Assembly: GCF_013409995.1 (NCBI RefSeq)
Contig: NZ_JACCBX010000008.1
Location: forward strand, 169,894-233,893
Source: Neobacillus driksii
Lineage (GTDB): Bacteria; Bacillota; Bacilli; Bacillales; Cytobacillaceae
Direction of reading: 5' to 3'
DNA: 64,000 nucleotides
In this document: positions 43,416 to 53,492 of the stretch, one piece after another
How the letters are laid out: each line of letters opens with the position of its first letter
Numbering within the stretch: position 1 is the first letter of the stretch
Notes under the pieces: model-generated
Database searches by the model: none
Told to the model about the DNA's origin: nothing
The model's input: only the letters and a program-made list of their open reading frames with translations
Translations under genes and position numbers: made by a program

Positions 43416-44663
43416 TTACTCCCCCAACCTTTTAGCATTTCTTGTTCGATTTCCATAGTCAACCATTTTAATATCCACTTTTACATGGATGTCAGCACGC
43501 GGGTAAGCTTTCACCCAATTGAATTTTTTATATTCTTGTATGGTTGCAAAGTATTTTTTTGAATATACAGGCAAAGGATATGGAATTCCTTTCAATTCTG
43601 TCTGTGTCTTCTTTAAAAGTTTTATATTTCCTTTTTCAAAATGATTAGCGATATGTTTTTTGATGATGTGTTGGTTTTTTTGCTTCGCAAAGTTGACCAT
43701 GCTAGGATTAGACATAATCTCTATTTGTAAAGGAATGGTGATGAAAATCTTGGGTGTGATTCCCTTCAAGTTCATTTTGATTTTATTGTTTTCCGTTTTC
43801 ATAATTCTTGCAGCGAATTGCTTCTTATTATCGGAAAAAGGATCTGGAATATTCACTAATATATCTTTTATATCGGTAGTATCATCTAGAATATTGATTG
43901 TACGGGTTTCTTGACCGGTTAGTGTAGCAAACATTACACCACTCTTAAAAACAGCTGATCCAATAAATTGTGTGTCATCCAGTTCACCCGTTGCATTTAG
44001 TTCCCCTGCCGTATATTCATCCTCCCTTTTTATTTCAGGATCTTTTTGCCTTTTAGCAGTTGTATACATGGCCAAAAAGAGATCGCTTCCTCTTTCCGCC
44101 GTTTGGAAATATCGGAATAGGTTAGAATCAGGAATGAGCCCATTTTCAATTCCGTGACTGACCATAAATTGAAAATATTTATGCGGCCTTGTTTCCATTC
44201 TAGGTTTATTATTCATAAAATACTGTGACGCCTTTTCTTTAGAAACGGCGATATAACTATTTAGGCGGATTTCTTTATCTTTTAAAACATCAGTAAATGC
44301 AGTAGAAAAACTTGAATCTCTAGCAAATTCTTCGGAAACCACAAATATTCTTAATAGTTCGTAGCTAATATTCCGAGAAATGATTGAATTTGCAGTTGCT
44401 TTTGCTGCGATGAAATCATTTGCATCAAATGTAATGATTTCCCGCGGTTTCTCTGTTGAACCTCCGCCCCCTTGCATACTTCCCACTTCAGGGTTAGCAA
44501 GTAACATTGTAATTTTAATTTTATCTTTATCTTTAGAACGATCAAGTCCTAGTCCGATGACATAGGCTTTATCCTCTAGTTCTTCCCGATCCCAACACCC
44601 TGATAATAAGCAAACCATGAGGAAAAACAACAATAATCTACATAGTGTTTTTGTTTTTTGCAT
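43416..44663 (-). CDS. gerXC: Germinant receptor C subunit, Ger(x)C lipoprotein
   Basis: A 415-residue lipoprotein. The signal FFLMVCLLSGCWDREELED gives the lipobox LSGC and the family WDxxE sequence. The central part IIPDSNLFRYFQTAERGSDLFLA and the C-terminal HIIKKHIANHFEKGNIKLLKK match GerAC/GerBC three-domain proteins. GGGAG precedes the ATG, and the start overlaps the gerB end by 26 bases. It anchors to the outer face of the spore inner membrane as part of the receptor. Confidence 0.95.
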   Translation of the reverse strand: MQKTKTLCRLLLFFLMVCLLSGCWDREELEDKAYVIGLGLDRSKDKDKIKITMLLANPEVGSMQGGGGSTEKPREIITFDANDFIAAKATANSIISRNISYELLRIFVVSEEFARDSSFSTAFTDVLKDKEIRLNSYIAVSKEKASQYFMNNKPRMETRPHKYFQFMVSHGIENGLIPDSNLFRYFQTAERGSDLFLAMYTTAKRQKDPEIKREDEYTAGELNATGELDDTQFIGSAVFKSGVMFATLTGQETRTINILDDTTDIKDILVNIPDPFSDNKKQFAARIMKTENNKIKMNLKGITPKIFITIPLQIEIMSNPSMVNFAKQKNQHIIKKHIANHFEKGNIKLLKKTQTELKGIPYPLPVYSKKYFATIQEYKKFNWVKAYPRADIHVKVDIKMVDYGNRTRNAKRLGE

Positions 44664-45747
44664 GTTTAAATTCTCCCCTTATTAACGCAACTAGCCATAA
44701 AAGTATTGAAATTCCAGCGAACATAGGACCTACCGTACTCCATATGATAGGTTTAAATTGCAGACTGACATTAATCGGCGCTTCAGGAATAAAGCCTAGC
44801 ATCAAATAAATCGTCGCCAGTGATGGGATTAGGTACTCAAAGTCTTTAATTTTAAAAAGATTACCAAACATAAGCGCATTTATGTATAAAAATGCGGTAA
44901 AACGAATAAATGCCGCCATGATCCAGATGATGAAAAAAATAATTTCAACATTCGGAATGTATTGGCCTAGTGAAATATAACGAATCAATGTGTGGAAAGG
45001 GTAGGCAGTTCCCCCTAAGGATTCGTCAAACATGCAGACAAAAATAAGAATCGACATACTAATTTGAATGCAAATATATATATAGGAAAACCAAGTTCCT
45101 TTTTTGAATGCTTTGTTTGATTTGAGATATGGTAAAACCATGGTCAATAGAAAAAAATCGGCAAAGATTGTGACCTTTTGTGCTCCTTCCTTCACCAGCA
45201 CAAATGCTCCAGAGCCCCAAAGGGGAAACATCGAATTAATATTGGCATGCTTTGTACCTAGCCATAAGGCCACATACAAAGATACTACTGCATAGAACAC
45301 AATTAGATAAGACACCGACCCAATGTGTTGAAGTCCTTTCTTTGCGCCATATGCACAAATAAACATTAAAATGGCGTAGATGATGAGAGTAGGTGTTGTC
45401 GTAAAGTAAAATGATCGAATGATATTGGTATACGTTCTGGTATCAAACGAAACAGCAAATGAATTGATGATAAAAATCACAAGGCAAACCATAAAACCTA
45501 GGTATTTTCCGAGTATTTTTTTAATGACGGAAAATAAATCCTTTCCTTCATACAATGACATTGTTTTTATTAATAAATAAAGAGGAATAAAAAAGAATCC
45601 CGCTGATAGAAGCGGAATCATCCATGCTGCATTTTGTACATGACTGTACAGATTGGCCGGAGTATCCTCAGTAGCTTTCGTCCCAACCATTAAAACTGCG
45701 ATGGAAACATATTCACGAACGCCAATTTTTGCAGATTGCTGTTTCAT
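44638..45747 (-). CDS. gerXB: Germinant receptor B subunit, GerAB/APC-type transporter
   Basis: A 369-residue protein with ten membrane helices related to amino-acid/polyamine permeases. IGVREYVSIAVLMVGTKATEDTP starts the protein, which continues with LLIKTMSLYEGKDLFSVIKKILGKYLG. The B subunit recognises the germinant amino acid. It starts seven bases after the gerA stop and overlaps gerC. The germinant cannot be deduced. Confidence 0.95.
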   Translation of the reverse strand: MKQQSAKIGVREYVSIAVLMVGTKATEDTPANLYSHVQNAAWMIPLLSAGFFFIPLYLLIKTMSLYEGKDLFSVIKKILGKYLGFMVCLVIFIINSFAVSFDTRTYTNIIRSFYFTTTPTLIIYAILMFICAYGAKKGLQHIGSVSYLIVFYAVVSLYVALWLGTKHANINSMFPLWGSGAFVLVKEGAQKVTIFADFFLLTMVLPYLKSNKAFKKGTWFSYIYICIQISMSILIFVCMFDESLGGTAYPFHTLIRYISLGQYIPNVEIIFFIIWIMAAFIRFTAFLYINALMFGNLFKIKDFEYLIPSLATIYLMLGFIPEAPINVSLQFKPIIWSTVGPMFAGISILLWLVALIRGEFKHAKNKNTM

Positions 45748-45753
45748 ATCGTT

Positions 45754-47295
45754 TTATCCCTTTCTTTGTTTAACCATATCCCTTGGTTTTAAATATCCGG
45801 GCCGGAACCTTTCCTTTATTGGAATATGGCGTATCAGCAGGTCCTTTGATGAAAAGGAATGTGGTGTCATTGGTGCAAAATAAGATGTGCCAAATGATTT
45901 CAATGATACTAAATAAAAGAGTCCTCCAATAAATAAAGCGGTGACGCCATATATTCCCATGAATCCGGCTGTGAAAATAAATAAAAAACGGGTAATCCGA
46001 ATGGCAAAATTCATACTTATGTCAATGATAATAAAAGAGCTTAACCCGCTTAAGGCAATAACGATAATGACGATTGGACTTATGATATTCGCTTGAACAG
46101 CTGCTTGACCTAAGATTAAGGCACCCACAATCCCAATCGTTGGACCAATCGGGGATGGTACACGTAATCCTGCTTCACGTATTAGCTCAAAGGCAAGTTC
46201 CATCATCAACACTTCAATAATTGATGGAAAAGGTACCCTTTCCCTTGTTCCTGCAATCGCCATCAATAAATCCGGAGGAATCATACCTACATGAAAGTTC
46301 GTAATCGCAAGATAGATTGGGGAGGTAAAAACAGCAACAAAAAGAGCTAAGAACCGTAATATTCTTATGAAATTACCGTATGGGACCCGTAAGTAATGAT
46401 CTTCCGGTGAATGAAACATCGCCCAAAAGGTAGCAGGCAGGATTAAACAGCTTGGTGAATTTTCCATCAGTAAAATAATATGACCTTCTTCAATAAAAGC
46501 GGCAGCGCGGTCAGGACGTTCTGTATATACGATTGTGGGAAATAAGGATCTAGGACGTTCCTCTAGATATTGCTCTAAGATGCTTAAATCAATCGTACTA
46601 TCAGTATCAAATGATTTTAGCCTTTCTTTTACATTTTGAAGCAGCTCCTCATTTACAAGGTCCTTTTGATAAACAAGAAATACAGTATTTCTCGATCGTT
46701 TTGAAATGGTCTGCGTTTTAACGATAAGGTTTTCATTTTTAATTTTTTTCCGGATTAAAGCTATATTGTCAATGACCTTTTCATTAAAGGCCTCTTTTGC
46801 CCCTTTTACAATGACCTCATTTTCAGACTTTTCAATCGACCGGCCGCGAATTTTTGTCGTTTCAAATAAATAGCAATCAGGATCGCCATCGACAAAAAGG
46901 GCCGTGACCCCTGCCGCAATAAATTCCGTTATATCGCCAATATTGGTAGATGTTTTTTCAATTGGGTAGGAAACGATATCTTTGATTTTTGATCCAGGGT
47001 GCTCGCTATCAATCAATGGCCCTTCTATGCCTGCCATAATATTATTTAAATCTGCCATTGTACTGATATAAAGGAGAAATGCCTTACGGTTAAGCTGTTG
47101 TATCGTAAATTCTCGTAATTTGACATCTGCATTATCCGGTACTGTAAATATCTTCTTAAATGTCTCTAAGTTTTTCTCAATATCAGTACTTATGTCTTGT
47201 TTTTTTATTTCAATGTCCTCTATATTGGATTCTTCGTTAAATTCAGGTTCAGTGTTGAGACTTTTCATCAACAATTTAGGAATTTTTTTCTTCAC
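45754..47295 (-). CDS. gerXA: Germinant receptor A subunit, GerA family
   Basis: About 513 residues. The N-terminal cytoplasmic domain (to about residue 265) contains the receptor subdomains, e.g. DGDPDCYLFETTKIRGR, PERPRSLFPTIVYTERPDRAAAFIEEGHI-type motif in parts. Membrane helices follow, with the conserved ERVPFPSIIEVLMMELAFELIREAGLRVP cut here to PFPSIIE and REAGLR. The A subunits form the ion-channel pentamer. The GTG at 47295 lies six bases after GGAGGGG; a longer frame upstream is unlikely. First gene of gerXA-B-C-D. Confidence 0.95.
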   Translation of the reverse strand: MKKKIPKLLMKSLNTEPEFNEESNIEDIEIKKQDISTDIEKNLETFKKIFTVPDNADVKLREFTIQQLNRKAFLLYISTMADLNNIMAGIEGPLIDSEHPGSKIKDIVSYPIEKTSTNIGDITEFIAAGVTALFVDGDPDCYLFETTKIRGRSIEKSENEVIVKGAKEAFNEKVIDNIALIRKKIKNENLIVKTQTISKRSRNTVFLVYQKDLVNEELLQNVKERLKSFDTDSTIDLSILEQYLEERPRSLFPTIVYTERPDRAAAFIEEGHIILLMENSPSCLILPATFWAMFHSPEDHYLRVPYGNFIRILRFLALFVAVFTSPIYLAITNFHVGMIPPDLLMAIAGTRERVPFPSIIEVLMMELAFELIREAGLRVPSPIGPTIGIVGALILGQAAVQANIISPIVIIVIALSGLSSFIIIDISMNFAIRITRFLFIFTAGFMGIYGVTALFIGGLFYLVSLKSFGTSYFAPMTPHSFSSKDLLIRHIPIKERFRPGYLKPRDMVKQRKG

Positions 47296-47457
47296 AATAA
47301 ACCCCTCCCAGTTTTTATATCGTTTTCCATCTAAAGGCGTTTTATGTATGAATTGGTCTACTAAAAATAAAATGAAGTTCAAATGCAATTTTATATTTCG
47401 CAACACGAAAAAGATGGTACAATACAAGTTATTAAAATGATTGGTTAGGGGATTGGA

Positions 47458-48387
47458 ATGAAAAAGAAATGGATGATTTACGGAATGTTGTTTATCGCCA
47501 CGGCTACATGGGGTAGTGCCTTTATTGCAGGTAAAATTGCCGTTCAAAGCTTTGAACCGGCCACTGTTGCATTTTTGCGATTTTTTGGGGCTGCTGTCCT
47601 ATTGTTTCCGATTATGTGGGTCATGGAAAAAAATCGAAAGAAACCGACACTCAAGGATTATGGACTATTTGCAGTTCTCGGCTTAACGGGTATTGCACTC
47701 TATAATATTTGCTTTTTTATTGCCACCAAACAGGCACCCGTTATTAAGAGTTCACTCTTTATCGCCTCAAACCCGGTGTTAATCGTCCTTTTATCGGGGG
47801 TATTTTTAAAAGAAAAAATCACGAAGAACCATATTATTGGCATGGTGATTGCTTTATCAGGAGCAGCGATTATTATCACCGATGGACATATCCTTTCCTT
47901 GTTCCAATTAGGCTTCCAGACCATTGACTTCGTTTTACTTGGCGCCGTTATAAGCTGGGCGTTGTACAGTGTAGTTGGAAAGGTGGTTTTGAAAGAATAT
48001 AGTGCCGTTGAATCTACCACCTATGCGGTTGCTTTTGGTACTGTTTTCTTAGCACCGTTTGCATTTGTTGAAACATCCTGGCAGGATATCACCCAGGCTG
48101 ATTTCTCAACATGGGTGGCGATTGCGCATATGAGTATTTTTGTAACCGTAGTTTCATTTATTATGTATTATTATGGAATCAAAGAGGTTGGTGCTGCCAA
48201 AGCTTCGATTTTTATTAATGTCATGCCAGTATCTGCGGTATTAATGGCTACCCTCTATTTAGGAGAAACCTTCACCTGGGCTCACGGAATTGGAGCTGGG
48301 TTTGTATTAACCGGAGTTTTTATTGGAACAAGTACGAAGTTATTTAATCGGAAAATACCTGCAGTTAAAGTGGCGGATTCCCGCTGA
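47458..48387 (+). CDS. EamA family (DMT) transporter
   Basis: A 309-residue protein with ten helices in two EamA repeats. ATWGSAFIAGKIAVQSFEPATVAFLRFF starts the first; SWALYSVVGKVVLKEYSAVESTTYAV the second. The loop ASIFINVMPVSAVLMATLYLGE is typical. It is divergent from the ger operon. GGGG-ATTGG serves as ribosome site close to the ATG. Exported metabolite unknown. Confidence 0.9.
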   Translation: MKKKWMIYGMLFIATATWGSAFIAGKIAVQSFEPATVAFLRFFGAAVLLFPIMWVMEKNRKKPTLKDYGLFAVLGLTGIALYNICFFIATKQAPVIKSSLFIASNPVLIVLLSGVFLKEKITKNHIIGMVIALSGAAIIITDGHILSLFQLGFQTIDFVLLGAVISWALYSVVGKVVLKEYSAVESTTYAVAFGTVFLAPFAFVETSWQDITQADFSTWVAIAHMSIFVTVVSFIMYYYGIKEVGAAKASIFINVMPVSAVLMATLYLGETFTWAHGIGAGFVLTGVFIGTSTKLFNRKIPAVKVADSR

Positions 48388-48509
48388 ATAATCTTGAAGT
48401 TTAGTTGAAACCTTTTTTTCCGTTCCTACAAGTACCCTCAAATATTGTTAATCAAGCTTTTTTGTCCTTTAATTTCTTTTCGTGATTGTAATTTTAATAT
48501 ATTGTGTTT

Positions 48510-48533
48510 GCCTATATTGCTAAAAATATAGGC
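48510..48533 (+). terminator. Weak hairpin after the EamA gene
   Basis: GCCTATATT and AATATAGGC form a nine-pair stem around GCTAAA but no T-tract follows. The role is uncertain. Confidence 0.35.
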
Positions 48534-48600
48534 TTCCCTTGCAACTGGAGCAGCATATAAAAAAAGAATTATGTTCGGTAGACTTTAAAGAATGGTAGGA

Positions 48601-49425
48601 TCAAGTAAAATACATCCGATATCCAATTATAATAAGTAAAACAGAAAGCATTTGAAAAATAACTTTACTTGGTATTTTCTGAGACGATATGACACCTAAT
48701 TGGGAACCTATTGTGACTCCTATTCCTCCCCAAACAACTATCATCCAATCAATGGTGCTATAAAAAAGATTAAATATAATACCAACGATCGAATATATGC
48801 ATAAACTAAAAATGGATGTAGCCGTTGCATGTTGAGGAGAAACATGCAAATAGTAGACTAACATTGGAACAAGCAGCCATCCTCCGCCTATACCTAAATA
48901 ACTGGATAAAATCCCCATCAAGAAACCTAATGGGAGTAACTTTTTTAGTTGAAGACTGGGTAAATTCGAAAGATCTCTATCCGCCTTGCGGGAAGATATC
49001 CGTTCATCTCCATCCTCCGAAACTGGATGAACCCATTCTTTTCTTTTTAGTACAATTGGAGAATTTTTAATAAATAAAAATATTCCCAGACAAACTAAAA
49101 TACTTGCAAAAATAAAATAGAAGGAATTAGAGTAGAACAATCGCAGTAACCAAACACCGATTAGGGTACCCGGTAATGCTCCTATTCCTAGGGTAATTCC
49201 CAATCGGTAATAAATTTTCTTTTTCCTTGCGTAACCAAAAACTCCAGAAATGGCATTAATAAAAACGATAAACAAACCTGAACTAGATGCAACAGCAGGC
49301 TCAATATGAAAAACGGTTAATAGGACAGGAACAAAAATAAACCCTCCTCCGGCACCAACAATTGTTCCATAACCGCCAGCTAAAATTCCGATTAATAGAA
49401 GCATTAGCCCCGTTGTTAAATCCAT
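48601..49425 (-). CDS. TauE/SafE family anion exporter
   Basis: About 274 residues with eight helices in two repeats. GTIVGAGGGFIFVPVLLTVFHIEP and SSYLGIGGGWLLVPMLVYYLHVSP are the matching GxGGG motifs of the two halves. Members move sulfite, sulfonates or carboxylate anions. The ATG at 49425 is six bases after AGGAGG, better than the ATG directly at the site. It is last in the catabolic block that includes a CoA ligase and acyl-CoA dehydrogenase; an intervening terminator suggests its own transcript. Confidence 0.85.
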   Translation of the reverse strand: MDLTTGLMLLLIGILAGGYGTIVGAGGGFIFVPVLLTVFHIEPAVASSSGLFIVFINAISGVFGYARKKKIYYRLGITLGIGALPGTLIGVWLLRLFYSNSFYFIFASILVCLGIFLFIKNSPIVLKRKEWVHPVSEDGDERISSRKADRDLSNLPSLQLKKLLPLGFLMGILSSYLGIGGGWLLVPMLVYYLHVSPQHATATSIFSLCIYSIVGIIFNLFYSTIDWMIVVWGGIGVTIGSQLGVISSQKIPSKVIFQMLSVLLIIIGYRMYFT

Positions 49426-49495
49426 TTTCATCCTCCTAAAGAGTCGACTTTCCTATGGAATACCTATTTCTTTCATTGGCCCCTCCTAATGGTAT

Positions 49496-49524
49496 AAAGC
49501 TGGGAATGAACCCCTCCCAGCTTT
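49496..49524 (-). terminator. Terminator after the CoA ligase
   Basis: AAAGCTGGGA and TCCCAGCTTT form a ten-pair stem around ATGAACCCC. Confidence 0.8.
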
Positions 49525-49539
49525 CATTGTCTTAGCAGG

Positions 49540-51105
49540 TCAGTAAACCATCTCTGCATACATCTTTTTTAATTCCTTCTTATCAACCTTCCCAATATGT
49601 GTAAGTGGGAGAGATTCTTTGAAATAAACTGCCTTTGGAACCATATACTTTGATGTGCGCTCCTTGCAAAAAGTAATGATTTCTTCCTCTGTACAGCTGA
49701 ATCCATCTCTAAGTGTTACAATTACACAGACAGCTTCGCCCCAATCTTGATGAGGGACTCCAATGCAAGCGCTAAAGGCAACACTAGGATGCTGATTTAC
49801 CACTCTTTCCACTTCTGAGGAATAGACATTCATACCGCCGGAGATAATCATATCTTTCTTTCGATCTTTGATATACAAAAATCCATTTTCATCCCACATC
49901 CCTATATCACCAGTATAGAACCATCCGTCACGGATTGACTCTTGGGTAAGCTCCGGTCTCAGGTAATATCCTTTCATCATTGCAGGTGATTTTACTACAA
50001 TCTCTCCAAGTTCAAGTGGCTTTACATTATTCCCTTTATCATCAATAAGTCGAATCTCAGTTAAAAGGCATGGCTTACCACAGCTTTTCAAGGCTTCAGG
50101 ATTATTATGGAACGCCCAAAGATGGGCACTTTTCGATAATCTGCTAATGACGATATTACATTCCGTCATCCCATACTGCTGGCGCATGATTGGGCCAAAG
50201 ATTTCAAAAGCTTCCTTCAGCCGTGCTGGGGAAATAGGTGAAGCACCATAGTATATATTCCTCATAGAGCTTACATCATAAATCATCTTCTTCGTCTGAT
50301 CGATAAGCCTGTATAACATAGTTGGGACCAAGAATGTGGTGGTAATTCTGTATTCTTTAATCGCATGAATGAATTGTTCAGCATCGAAGGAGCGCATCAA
50401 ATGGACATGAACCCCTGAGACGAGCGCTCTCCAAAGAAGCGAACCTGCAGAGTGCACGATGGGAGTGCTTAGCAATAAACGGTCCCTATCATCAAGCGGA
50501 TCTTCGATGGAAGCAGAGATGATTGAAGCGCCTAATCCAGCTTGCGAATGCATTACACCTTTAGGAGTACCGGTTGTTCCACCTGTGTAAGATAGTAGAG
50601 CAAGATCTTCTTCTGAGGAAACCGGCAGTGCCATGTCTGTTTTTCCTTCCGGCATTAGGAATACCTCAAACTTTTCCGGATAACTGACACCAAGACCCGG
50701 AAGACCGATAATATGTACCCCAGAATCGTTTGATTTTTCCAAGTATTCTAGAATGGTTGAAACATGGGGCTGTGTTGCCATAATTACCACTTTTGGTTTA
50801 GCTTCATTCAAAATAAAAGCAACTTCACGAGTACCTAAATTTTCACCTAATGGTACTAAAGTCGCACCGCATTGCTGAACCGCTAACCCAAACATTACTC
50901 CCTCTAAACTATTTGGGATGATAGTTGCAACATGAGTACCTTTTCCTACACCTAATCGCAACAAATAATAGGATAGCTGTTCTACTTTTTCCAATAACTC
51001 CTTGTAAGAAATGGTTTCCTCTGATGGCAGCAAAGTAATAGCTGGCAATTCTCCGAATCTATTTAATCCTTTGAATATCAATGACTGAAATGTCAACTGT
51101 TGCAT
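49540..51105 (-). CDS. Acyl-CoA synthetase, AMP-binding family
   Basis: A 521-residue class I adenylating enzyme. LLSYTGGTTGTPKGVMHSQ is the P-loop, YGMTECNIV the A5 motif, GWFYTGDIGMWDENGFLYIKDRKKDMIISGG (A7/A8) appears in parts, and the catalytic lysine is in HIGKVDKKELKK. It converts a carboxylic acid, ATP and CoA to acyl-CoA. It follows the acyl-CoA dehydrogenase with a 33-base gap. Substrate could be a medium- or branched-chain or cyclic acid; the sequence does not settle it. Confidence 0.9.
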   Translation of the reverse strand: MQQLTFQSLIFKGLNRFGELPAITLLPSEETISYKELLEKVEQLSYYLLRLGVGKGTHVATIIPNSLEGVMFGLAVQQCGATLVPLGENLGTREVAFILNEAKPKVVIMATQPHVSTILEYLEKSNDSGVHIIGLPGLGVSYPEKFEVFLMPEGKTDMALPVSSEEDLALLSYTGGTTGTPKGVMHSQAGLGASIISASIEDPLDDRDRLLLSTPIVHSAGSLLWRALVSGVHVHLMRSFDAEQFIHAIKEYRITTTFLVPTMLYRLIDQTKKMIYDVSSMRNIYYGASPISPARLKEAFEIFGPIMRQQYGMTECNIVISRLSKSAHLWAFHNNPEALKSCGKPCLLTEIRLIDDKGNNVKPLELGEIVVKSPAMMKGYYLRPELTQESIRDGWFYTGDIGMWDENGFLYIKDRKKDMIISGGMNVYSSEVERVVNQHPSVAFSACIGVPHQDWGEAVCVIVTLRDGFSCTEEEIITFCKERTSKYMVPKAVYFKESLPLTHIGKVDKKELKKMYAEMVY

Positions 51106-51138
51106 GATAATTGTTCCCTCCTTCCGAGATTCGTAGAA

Positions 51139-52311
51139 TTAAACTTTTAATAATTCCTTTGCAATCGTATTTTTTTGAATTTCTGAAGTACCGGTAAGAA
51201 TTCTGTACATTCGTGAACTTCTGTACATTTTTTCAACCGGATGCCCTTTAACCAACCCTTGAGAACCAAATATTTGAATGGCCTTATCTGCCACGCGATT
51301 GTTTACTTCTGAAGCAAAAAGCTTAGCCATGGAGGCACCGGCACGATCCTCCTCTCCGCGGTCAATTTTCTCAATCACATCATAGACCATGCACCTAGCC
51401 GCATAGATTTCAGTTGCCATTTCCGCTAGCATATGCTGAATTGCCTGAAAATCACCTATCGGCTGCCCGAACTGAACCCTTGTTTTTGCCTGCTCCACTG
51501 CGAGATCAAGTAAGTGCTGCGCCATTCCAATAAATCCTGCAGCATGCGAGACTCGATTTGTATTAATTCTTTTTAATCCTAGCAGCAACCCTTTACCTGG
51601 TGCTCCAATGATATTAGAGGCAGGAACTCTGCATTGATTAAAGAGTAATTCTGCATGAATACGTTCACCTGATATTGGTACTTGAATATTTCCGAGTTCA
51701 AACCCAGGATTTTCCGAAGTCATTTTATCTACAATAAAAGCTGTAATTCTCGGTTTCTCGCATTCAACTAATTCTTTCGCGATGACAATCGCAAAATCTG
51801 CGTAAGGCGCGGCACTGATAAAATGCTTCTTCCCATTTAATACATAATCGTCCCCGTCTCGCACAGCTGTCGTTTGGATAGCAAATGCATCGGACCCAGC
51901 ATTCGGTTCAGTTAGCGCAAAGCAGCAGCTAGTTTCTCCTGTAATGACTGGAACAACATATTTTTCTATCTGCTCCGGGGTAAAATTTTCCAACATCTGT
52001 CCAATTCTTAGCGGTCCGCCAATTTCTCCGAGGACCTGCCCCCAGAGAACAGCCCCCGAGCGTGCCAGCTCTTCTTTACACAAACATAATCCTTTTAAGC
52101 TGATATCCTGACCTCCATACTTTTTTGGAAGATTAATACCATAAAACCCTAATTCTTTTGAACGTTTTCTAACCCAATGTATGGCTTCCATGGGAATATC
52201 ATCTTCAGCATTTAACTGGTTGTTTTGTTCATATGGAAGCAATTCATTTTGGATAAAATCCTTTAATTTTGTTTGAAGTACCAATAACTCCTCTACTGCA
52301 ACCGTTGTCAT
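51139..52311 (-). CDS. Acyl-CoA dehydrogenase
   Basis: A 390-residue FAD flavoprotein. CCFALTEPNAGSDAFAIQTTA and GNIQVPISGERIHAEL lie in the N-terminal half; QFGQPIGDFQAIQHMLAEMATEIYAARCMVYD and YRILTGTSEIQKNTIAKELL close the protein, the last being the typical end. The catalytic base is expected in the TGTSEIQ segment (Glu). It oxidises acyl-CoA to enoyl-CoA. It forms an operon with the CoA ligase and is preceded by a LysR gene on the same strand. Confidence 0.9.
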   Translation of the reverse strand: MTTVAVEELLVLQTKLKDFIQNELLPYEQNNQLNAEDDIPMEAIHWVRKRSKELGFYGINLPKKYGGQDISLKGLCLCKEELARSGAVLWGQVLGEIGGPLRIGQMLENFTPEQIEKYVVPVITGETSCCFALTEPNAGSDAFAIQTTAVRDGDDYVLNGKKHFISAAPYADFAIVIAKELVECEKPRITAFIVDKMTSENPGFELGNIQVPISGERIHAELLFNQCRVPASNIIGAPGKGLLLGLKRINTNRVSHAAGFIGMAQHLLDLAVEQAKTRVQFGQPIGDFQAIQHMLAEMATEIYAARCMVYDVIEKIDRGEEDRAGASMAKLFASEVNNRVADKAIQIFGSQGLVKGHPVEKMYRSSRMYRILTGTSEIQKNTIAKELLKV

Positions 52312-52435
52312 TTTTCCCCTTCTCTCTTTTTGTGAATTTTTATAATCTTAAGTAAATTATATATATAAATTTAATTGAAGTAAAATAATGATATATTATA
52401 TAAACTTAAATAAAATTGATATAAAAAAACAGAAA

Positions 52436-52468
52436 AAAGCTTCCTATTTTTAAGATAGGAAACTTTTA
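52436..52468 (-). terminator. Terminator after the LysR gene
   Basis: TTCCTAT and ATAGGAA pair with AAAAGC/ACTTTT extension; the minus strand continues into a T-rich run. Confidence 0.75.
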
Positions 52469-53371
52469 TTTTAGAGTAGCTGTGTGGATTTCAAGACATC
52501 TTATAAACTCTTTAGCAGCTCTTGAAAAATGTTGTTTTTTTGATCGAACCCAGCCAAACTCCAAGGAAATCATATTTGTATCGGCAAATGGAATGGGAAC
52601 AAGTTCACCACTCAGGTAATATGGATCATTACCCAAGCCCATATCATAAGAAAATGAAATTGCCAATCCTTCAGCAACTGATTTTTTTATTATTTCTGTG
52701 TTATTAGTATAGAATAAAACATTCATCTCACCATATTGATCAAAAAAGTCCTGGATAAACGCTTTCATTTTTGGACCGTTATATACCACTAGATTTTCAT
52801 TAATCAGTTCTCCCGGTTTAATGCTTTTTCGACCGGCCAAAGGGGAATTTTTACTAACAGAAACCACCACATTTGCTTCCATCAAGGATTGAAATTCCAA
52901 CTCTTCCTCTTTTGGTTTTTCTTTCGGGATATTTAACAAACCAATGTCAATTTTATTATTTAAGACATCATGAATGACCTCTTGTCCGCCTTTTTCTTCG
53001 ATTACAATATTTACATTAGGATACTTTTTCTTAAATAAGGCTAATGATTTAGGTAAAACTGTTAGAAATAAGCTTTGAGTGGACGACACTCGTAGCTCCT
53101 TTTCCATAGTGTTCGTTTGTAATTGGACACTTTCCCTTATTTCTTCCAACTTGCTCATTACCTCATAAGATTTTTGAATGATTTCCATTCCTTCTTCTGT
53201 AGGAACCGTACCTAACCGAGACCGTTTGAAGATCTTTATACCTAACTCTTTTTCTAGGCTTGTTATTGCCATACTAATTCCAGCCTGGGAGATATGCAGG
53301 CTCTCTGAAGCATTTGATATAGAGCGCGTCTCAGCAACCTTAATGATATATTGCAATTGTTCTATATTCAT
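52466..53371 (-). CDS. LysR family transcriptional regulator
   Basis: A 301-residue LysR protein. MNIEQLQYIIKVAETRSISNASESLHISQAGISMAITSLEKELG (in parts) is the helix-turn-helix, followed by a linker and a periplasmic-binding-like effector domain starting at about residue 92 (LRVSSTQSLFLTVLPK). It resembles CynR/CysB-type full-length members. AAGGGG precedes the ATG. It lies between the MFS gene and the acyl-CoA dehydrogenase-ligase operon and likely controls them. The inducer is unknown. Confidence 0.9.
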   Translation of the reverse strand: MNIEQLQYIIKVAETRSISNASESLHISQAGISMAITSLEKELGIKIFKRSRLGTVPTEEGMEIIQKSYEVMSKLEEIRESVQLQTNTMEKELRVSSTQSLFLTVLPKSLALFKKKYPNVNIVIEEKGGQEVIHDVLNNKIDIGLLNIPKEKPKEEELEFQSLMEANVVVSVSKNSPLAGRKSIKPGELINENLVVYNGPKMKAFIQDFFDQYGEMNVLFYTNNTEIIKKSVAEGLAISFSYDMGLGNDPYYLSGELVPIPFADTNMISLEFGWVRSKKQHFSRAAKEFIRCLEIHTATLK

Positions 53372-53492
53372 GTATGATTCCCCTTTAATTCCTCATATTA
53401 GAATCATACCTCTAATAGAAAACCCATTCAATAATAGGGAAATAAATTTTACCCATCATATTACAAACAGACAACTACAGATTCTCCCTAAT

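Noticed and set aside
47296..47457. Sigma-G promoter for the ger operon
   Set aside because: A CATACAT-like -10 is present but no acceptable -35 at proper spacing could be fixed.
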